IMG/VR virus record: IMGVR_UViG_3300006921_000224
Location: 1 to 20,243 of that record
Length of the DNA: 20,243 bases
Origin: a virus
Direction: 5' to 3' (one strand)
Below, one piece after another: positions 16,062 to 20,243 of the stretch. How positions within the stretch are numbered: position 1 is the stretch's first letter; each line of letters begins with the position of its first letter. Under the pieces are notes generated by a model. It made no database searches. It saw only the letters and a program-made list of their open reading frames with translations, and was not told the origin of the DNA. A program made the translations under genes and the position numbers.

Positions 16062-16619
16062 TTACACCTCTTTAGCCATAAGACCCTTACTGCTTTCAGC
16101 AGGTGTAGTCTCTATTGTTTCTTTTTCTTGTACTGTAGCTTCATCATCTGCAGCTTGTTGCATCTCCTCTAGTAGAGTTGCACCTGCATCATCTGCATCA
16201 TCAGCTTCTATAAGAGCCAACTCTAATGCCTTAAGTGTTCGTGCCTTTTCACGCTTGTCCATCTCTTCCTTTGGATCAAATGGCTCATCTTTAGCTTCGA
16301 TACCGTAGGTAGACATTGCCGCTTTTACGTAAGCGTGTACGACAGGTGCAGCCAACATACCAGCTTGTACGGTATGCTTGCCAAACATAAAGCCACTACT
16401 CATAAGTGTCTTAACAAAAGAGGATACAGACATACCTGCATTAAACACTACAGATAAATCATCCATAACTTCTTGATCAGACAGTTTATCAATGTAGTAC
16501 TTAGCTACCTCTTCTTTAGTCACCATCTCAGGTGGCTTCTCAAAAGGATAGTTTCCTGGTGTGTTTGTAAGAGACTGCCCTGGTATAGGTGCAGATAGAA
16601 AAGCTACAGGTGTTACCAT
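16062..16619 (-). CDS. Conserved virion-associated protein, 185 residues
   Basis: The N-terminus, APIPGQSLTNTPGNYPFEKP and then PEMVTKEE, recalls a protein found in several marine phages whose start reads IPGQSLT with a following TPGNYP(W/F)E element. The centre is hydrophobic and helical (SSFVKTLMSSGFMFGKHTVQ, then AGMLAAPVVHAYV), perhaps membrane-interacting. The C-terminal 60 residues are very acidic (DADDAG, EEMQQAADDE) and end in SSKGLMAKEV, carrying the GLM element shared with neighbours. AAGGT sits nine bases before the ATG. It lies between the membrane protein and the 622-residue protein with two-base and twelve-base gaps. Exact function unknown. Confidence 0.72.
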   Translation of the reverse strand: MVTPVAFLSAPIPGQSLTNTPGNYPFEKPPEMVTKEEVAKYYIDKLSDQEVMDDLSVVFNAGMSVSSFVKTLMSSGFMFGKHTVQAGMLAAPVVHAYVKAAMSTYGIEAKDEPFDPKEEMDKREKARTLKALELALIEADDADDAGATLLEEMQQAADDEATVQEKETIETTPAESSKGLMAKEV

Positions 16620-16631
16620 TTTATTTATACC

Positions 16632-17075
16632 TTATTTAGTAAATCCAGCGCCAAAGTATAGTCCTACTATGGCTGATACAATGTGTGTGTCTAGTGGTGT
16701 GATTACAAAGCCTTGTGCCATCTTCCACTGTATAGCTTCGTCTGGTCCAAACAACCAGTTCATAAAACCACCAGTTGCTTCAGTATATCCTACGTACACA
16801 CTTACTTCAGGATACCATACTGCGACTAGCTTTGGCAATACAATAATAGAGAACACAGCAGATAAAGCTATAAGCCTACGTGTCCACGCAAAGTGTGAAT
16901 CATTCTTACCTGCGTCACGAGCATCCTTAACTGCAGACTTCCTAAAGTTAGCACGTTCCATGAGCATGTCATTCTGTGCTTGCTTAGACTTTATTGATTG
17001 ACCCCATATAGACATTACTCCACCTAGTACAGTGGAGAAAAGCATGGTGATTAGTTCTAGTGGTAATCCAAACAT
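16632..17075 (-). CDS. Three-helix membrane protein, putative holin
   Basis: A 147-residue protein with three hydrophobic segments, at about residues 3 to 23, 66 to 87 and 126 to 145. Between the first two is a charged amphipathic helix (KSKQAQNDMLMERANFRKSA). This layout fits three-segment phage holins, which open the inner membrane so lysozyme can reach the wall, and the gene next to it encodes a GH19 lysozyme. The segment RRLIALSAVFSIIVLPKLVA resembles the second segment of such proteins. AGGA lies seven bases before the ATG, which overlaps the lysozyme stop (TAATG). It could instead be a virion membrane protein that works with the ejection proteins. Confidence 0.72.
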   Translation of the reverse strand: MFGLPLELITMLFSTVLGGVMSIWGQSIKSKQAQNDMLMERANFRKSAVKDARDAGKNDSHFAWTRRLIALSAVFSIIVLPKLVAVWYPEVSVYVGYTEATGGFMNWLFGPDEAIQWKMAQGFVITPLDTHIVSAIVGLYFGAGFTK

Positions 17076-18541
17076 TAGTTATTCCTATTAACTAGCACTA
17101 CTAATTGCATATCGGTAGCATTTTCAGGTACAGTAACATTATTTTCAGTTAGCCATGCACGCATAGATCTTCTACTATTTGGACCTATAACACCGTCTAC
17201 TGTAGTACCTGATATTCTTTGTGCAGCATACTCATTTCTTAACTGCATCTCTTCTGCTTTATCTTGCTCTCCTGCGTTTTCAAGAGCATTAACAACAGCA
17301 CCCCATCTTTCTTCAGCAACTTCAGGAGAGGCTCCTGTATTTATAAGATTGTTAAGTTCTTTAGCAGAGCTATTTTCTGCAGAATTATTATTTAAACCTA
17401 CATGTTCAAGATAAGCTAAAGCAACAGGTAAAGCATACTTATCATCAAGAGCTAATTCTGGGTTGTTTACTAAATCAATATCAATACCTTTTGACTCAAG
17501 TACATTATCAACAGCTTGATAAGTTGCTTTTCCAGTTATTTGTATTAAACCTCTTCCTCTGTATGTATCGCCATCACCTGAAGCGTAGTTTCCATTACCA
17601 TTTCTGTTGGCGTATACAGAGTTAAAAACGTTTGTACCTGAGTAGTTTATTAGATTACCATCCTCTGCCATAACTCCATCACGAATCATTCTTCTACGCC
17701 AAGGATCTTTAAACTTACCTACCATTTGGTCATTTGCCGTTAGTTCTCTACCCTCAAAATTATCACCAACTGCAAATCTAGCAGTACTACGACTATTTAT
17801 GTTTTCTTCTGTATATCTAACTTCTTCAACTGGCCCTTCATCACCTACTTCTATATCCATAGTACCTTTTAGTAAGGATTGTTTATATGGATTTGTTACA
17901 GAATCATCTAATGCTTTCTCAAGAGCTACCTGAGAAAAATTACCATCAAGCCCTGTTATACTAGTATTAAAGTAAGCGTTTATAATAGGCTCACCTTCAC
18001 CTAAAGGTTCTAAGTCAGATAAGTCCTTGCTAGGAGGTTTACCCATTAACCCACCTGTAGGTACATCATCTAAGTTAGGCTGATTGTCTTGGGCTTTCCC
18101 AGAATCATCAATAGCACTACTAGCAGTATCAGTATCCTCTGCATCTGTAAGTACCTCCTCTGTTTGCTTATCTGTTGTCGTTGGGGCAACAAACTTTTCT
18201 ACTTCTTGCTCAAGACCTTCTTCTGTAAAACCACCTACTTCAGGCATAGGCTTCTCTTCAAAAGACTTGTCTAGCTTTTTCTTTGCATTACCTATAGCCA
18301 AACCAAGATTTTCCATAACCCTGTTTATAGTTTCTTGATACATATCTTTTTGTTGTACAGCATTTGCCGTAAGTGTTTCTTTTGTTTTCCTAGGTGTGTC
18401 AGTAAAATCAGTCATAAGATCTATAGTTTTTGTTGCCCAATCTACTTCTTGATACTGCGCTACATCATTACTCATAATACCTGTTGTAGGTCTTGGTTGA
18501 AGTAAAACACTTCTAGGATCGTAGTTGTATTTGTATATCAC
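17075..18541 (-). CDS. GH19 lysozyme/endolysin with long N-terminal extension and PG-binding tail
   Basis: A 488-residue peptidoglycan hydrolase. The glycoside hydrolase 19 (chitinase-like lysozyme) core spans about residues 205 to 400 and contains VYANRNGNGNYASGDGDTYR and RGRGLIQITG (Tyr327 and following). Glu231, in MDIEVGDEG, is the best candidate for the catalytic acid; the usual HE of GH19 enzymes reads IE here. Near the C-terminus, DGVIGPNSRRSMRAWL looks like a peptidoglycan-binding repeat. The first ~200 residues are disordered, acidic and Thr/Asp-rich, with GGLMGKPPS at about 163 to 171. Such an extension suggests a virion-associated enzyme. The start is GTG at 18541, with GGAGGG five bases before it; that site overlaps the end of the upstream gene. 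Confidence 0.85.
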   Translation of the reverse strand: MIYKYNYDPRSVLLQPRPTTGIMSNDVAQYQEVDWATKTIDLMTDFTDTPRKTKETLTANAVQQKDMYQETINRVMENLGLAIGNAKKKLDKSFEEKPMPEVGGFTEEGLEQEVEKFVAPTTTDKQTEEVLTDAEDTDTASSAIDDSGKAQDNQPNLDDVPTGGLMGKPPSKDLSDLEPLGEGEPIINAYFNTSITGLDGNFSQVALEKALDDSVTNPYKQSLLKGTMDIEVGDEGPVEEVRYTEENINSRSTARFAVGDNFEGRELTANDQMVGKFKDPWRRRMIRDGVMAEDGNLINYSGTNVFNSVYANRNGNGNYASGDGDTYRGRGLIQITGKATYQAVDNVLESKGIDIDLVNNPELALDDKYALPVALAYLEHVGLNNNSAENSSAKELNNLINTGASPEVAEERWGAVVNALENAGEQDKAEEMQLRNEYAAQRISGTTVDGVIGPNSRRSMRAWLTENNVTVPENATDMQLVVLVNRNN

Positions 18542-18543
18542 TT

Positions 18544-20243
18544 TTACCCTCCTACTACAGCAGCTACAATAGATCCTACCGCACCTGCAAATGCAGCAGA
18601 CTTACTAGCAGCAGCTTGATCTGCAGAGGACTCTTGTCGCATAGTTTCTACAGCTAATGTAGTAGCTCTATCTGCGTTATTGTTTGCTGTCTGGAATGCA
18701 AAGCTTGCCTGATCACGCTCCTTCTGTACCTGTGCATTGTACGCAGCCATTGACATATCATTAGATGCCCTTGCCTCCTCAATGTTAGCAGCGTTCGTAG
18801 CAGCAGTTTCTGCCATTGCTATATCTTGTTCAAACTTTGTATTAGCTTGCTCAATGATCAAAGCATTAGTTGTGTTGAACTCTTCACGATTAGACTCTAA
18901 GTCTGCATTAAACATAGCAACAGCGTTAGCTTGCTCCGTCTCAAACATGTTAAGAGTGTTTGTTTGTGTGGAATTAAACTGGTCTATGGTAGCGTTTATA
19001 GATGCGTAGAACTGATCTACTTGGTTCTCACTTGTAGCGTTGAATTGTTCAGCAGCGTTGGTAGCAGCTTGGTCTGTCAAGATAGATTGTACAACACTCT
19101 GTGCTTTAAACAGAGCAGTCTGTTGATCATTGTCTAAGTTCTTAGCGTCTATCTGTAAGAATGCTTCTGCTTTCTGTACAGCCGCTTGCTGTTGATTACT
19201 CAAGGTGCTGATGTCTACTTGTGTCATGGCAGCAGCGTCAGCTAATACTTTAGCACTCTTAGCGTCTAAGTTACCTAAGTCTACAGAGTTAGTAAGACCA
19301 GCATTCTCTAGTGCTATCTGTACTTTAGAACTAAAGTTTATGTTAGCTATGTCAGATACCTTGGCAGCATTGGCTACTCGTGTTTGGAACTCTTGATCAA
19401 ACTCAACACCCAAGAACTTAGCACGTTGCTCTGCACCAAACATAGCTACTTGCTGTCTGTTAGATAAGTTCTGCGCTTCAAACTGTGCTCTTACTGATGC
19501 GTCAGCCTGTGCAATAGGTAGTGCAGATTCCATAGCAGCTTGTACAATAGCTTGACCTGCCATGCTTGATGCGGCTAACCCTCTAGCAGCTAGTGTAGCT
19601 GTAGCTGATCTCATAGCTCCTGCAGCCCAAGGAGGTGTTGCACCATCCTCAAACTGAGAGAGAAGCTGTGTTAGTTGCCCTTGTACTGTAGCCTCAGTAG
19701 ATGGTACACCAGTAGCAGCTTCAAAGTTTAGGGCTTGTGATTCTAGCCTGTCCATTGATACAGCAGAGCCAGGTATCTTTTCACCCTCACCCATCACACG
19801 TTCATCTGGCGATATTACTTGTACAGCTTTTTCTATCTGCGCTGCATCTAGACCTAATGATGCTAATGTTTCTGCATCCATCGTAGCAGCTTCAGCTACA
19901 GCTTCATCACTAGGCTTACCTGTTGCAGCTTTAAGTTTATCAATAGTAGCTTGCACATCTGCTTCAGCTAAATCAGCAGTAACAGTTGCAGCCTCTTGTT
20001 CTGTTACAATATCAGCAGTATCAGCTTCATCTGATGTGGTAAGCTTTGCTTCATCAACAAGACCTGCATCACCTGTACCTTCAGTGATCTTACCTCTTTC
20101 TATTTGATCAGGTGTCAGCGTCGCAACATCTGCTTTGGCAATATCTTTAGTTGGATCTTCTTCGATTGCCTCAATACGCTTACCTCTGTTGACTAACCTG
20201 CTTGCTTTCTCAGCCTTAACAGCCTCATCTCTTTTAGCTTTAT
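18544..20243 (-). CDS. Repeat-rich presumed virion protein (5' end outside window)
   Basis: The frame is open from its TAA at 18544 to the right edge, giving at least 565 residues. A GTG at 19956 is not needed as a start, since coding-like, Asp/Glu/Ala-rich sequence continues upstream of it. The first ~100 visible residues are acidic and disordered. The middle has about ten 22-residue repeats (18823 to 19482). The last ~90 residues are a helical, alanine-rich stretch ending in the hydrophobic AGAVGSIVAAVVGG. Phe, Asn and Gln are frequent and Cys is absent from the visible part. Repeat-bearing proteins of this look occur in virions of marine phages; a rod-like internal or tail component is likely but not proven. 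Confidence 0.72.
   Translation of the reverse strand, partial: KAKRDEAVKAEKASRLVNRGKRIEAIEEDPTKDIAKADVATLTPDQIERGKITEGTGDAGLVDEAKLTTSDEADTADIVTEQEAATVTADLAEADVQATIDKLKAATGKPSDEAVAEAATMDAETLASLGLDAAQIEKAVQVISPDERVMGEGEKIPGSAVSMDRLESQALNFEAATGVPSTEATVQGQLTQLLSQFEDGATPPWAAGAMRSATATLAARGLAASSMAGQAIVQAAMESALPIAQADASVRAQFEAQNLSNRQQVAMFGAEQRAKFLGVEFDQEFQTRVANAAKVSDIANINFSSKVQIALENAGLTNSVDLGNLDAKSAKVLADAAAMTQVDISTLSNQQQAAVQKAEAFLQIDAKNLDNDQQTALFKAQSVVQSILTDQAATNAAEQFNATSENQVDQFYASINATIDQFNSTQTNTLNMFETEQANAVAMFNADLESNREEFNTTNALIIEQANTKFEQDIAMAETAATNAANIEEARASNDMSMAAYNAQVQKERDQASFAFQTANNNADRATTLAVETMRQESSADQAAASKSAAFAGAVGSIVAAVVGG
18823..19482 (-). repeat. Ten tandem 22-residue repeats (paired 11-residue units)
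   Basis: Inside the repeat-rich virion gene, the protein divides into ten consecutive blocks of exactly 22 residues without gaps. Typical blocks start with V/I and carry NLSN, TLSN or NLDN at positions 5 to 8, then QQ, then a hydrophobic residue at position 14. Examples of block starts are FEAQNLSNRQQ, VDISTLSNQQQ and IDAKNLDNDQQ. In the later blocks a Phe recurs every 11 residues (QFNA, QFYA, QFNS, MFET, MFNA, EFNT). A period of 11 fits a long, nearly straight coiled coil. The repeats are diverged in DNA sequence. Confidence 0.75.

Noticed and set aside
19954-19956. GTG start for the repeat-rich virion protein
   Set aside because: The frame stays open with coding-like acidic sequence to the window edge, so the gene most likely starts outside the window.
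1-20243. tRNA genes, CRISPR arrays, insertion sequences
   Set aside because: I saw no cloverleaf-like candidates in the tiny intergenic gaps, no direct spaced DNA repeats and no transposase or terminal inverted repeats.

Overview
The window looks like a 20 kb piece of a lytic marine bacteriophage genome, most likely a podovirus of the HMO-2011 type, a group known to infect marine Alphaproteobacteria such as SAR116 and roseobacters. The best marker is the DNA polymerase. It is a family A enzyme with a DnaJ-like double CxxCxGxG zinc finger inserted between the exonuclease and polymerase domains, an arrangement described for phage HMO-2011. The class II (B12-dependent) ribonucleotide reductase, T7-type endonuclease I, MazG-like and DUF3310 genes and AT-leaning base composition fit a marine phage. 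There are no tRNA genes, integrase, insertion sequences or CRISPR arrays that I can see. The host assignment is inference.

Positions 1 to 10602 form a tightly packed forward-strand replication and nucleotide-metabolism module. Neighbouring genes mostly overlap by 1 to 17 bases (TAATG or ATGA junctions), which suggests translational coupling. In order it holds: the C-terminal TOPRIM end of a primase (cut by the window edge), four small unknown genes, a DnaB-like helicase, DNA polymerase A, an unknown acidic-tailed protein that may bind ssDNA, a RecB/Cas4-like exonuclease with a probable 4Fe-4S cluster, T7-like endonuclease I, an unknown gene, a DUF3310 protein, a MazG-like pyrophosphohydrolase, a 54-residue unknown, the reductase, two small membrane or exported proteins, an endonuclease VII-like HNH nuclease, and a small protein resembling the Acb2 anti-defence family. 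Together they would unwind, prime, copy, trim and resolve phage DNA and supply dNTPs. Three of these genes, of 53, 54 and 37 residues, are very short.

A GC hairpin at about 10603 to 10618, flanked by an A run on one side and a T-rich run on the other, lies where the two transcription units converge. It looks like a bidirectional terminator.

Positions 10626 to 20243 form the reverse-strand virion and lysis module. Transcription runs from the right edge leftward. In that order it holds: a protein with 22-residue tandem repeats (5' end outside the window), a GH19 lysozyme with a long N-terminal extension, a three-helix membrane protein (holin candidate), a 185-residue virion-type protein, a 622-residue virion-type protein, and a very large presumed internal virion protein. 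This last frame is split into 482-residue and 684-residue parts by one in-frame amber codon, with 14 open sense codons between the stop and the next ATG. The split gene, the 22-residue repeat rod, a GLM motif shared by three adjacent late proteins, and the Acb2-like small protein are the points most worth a second look.
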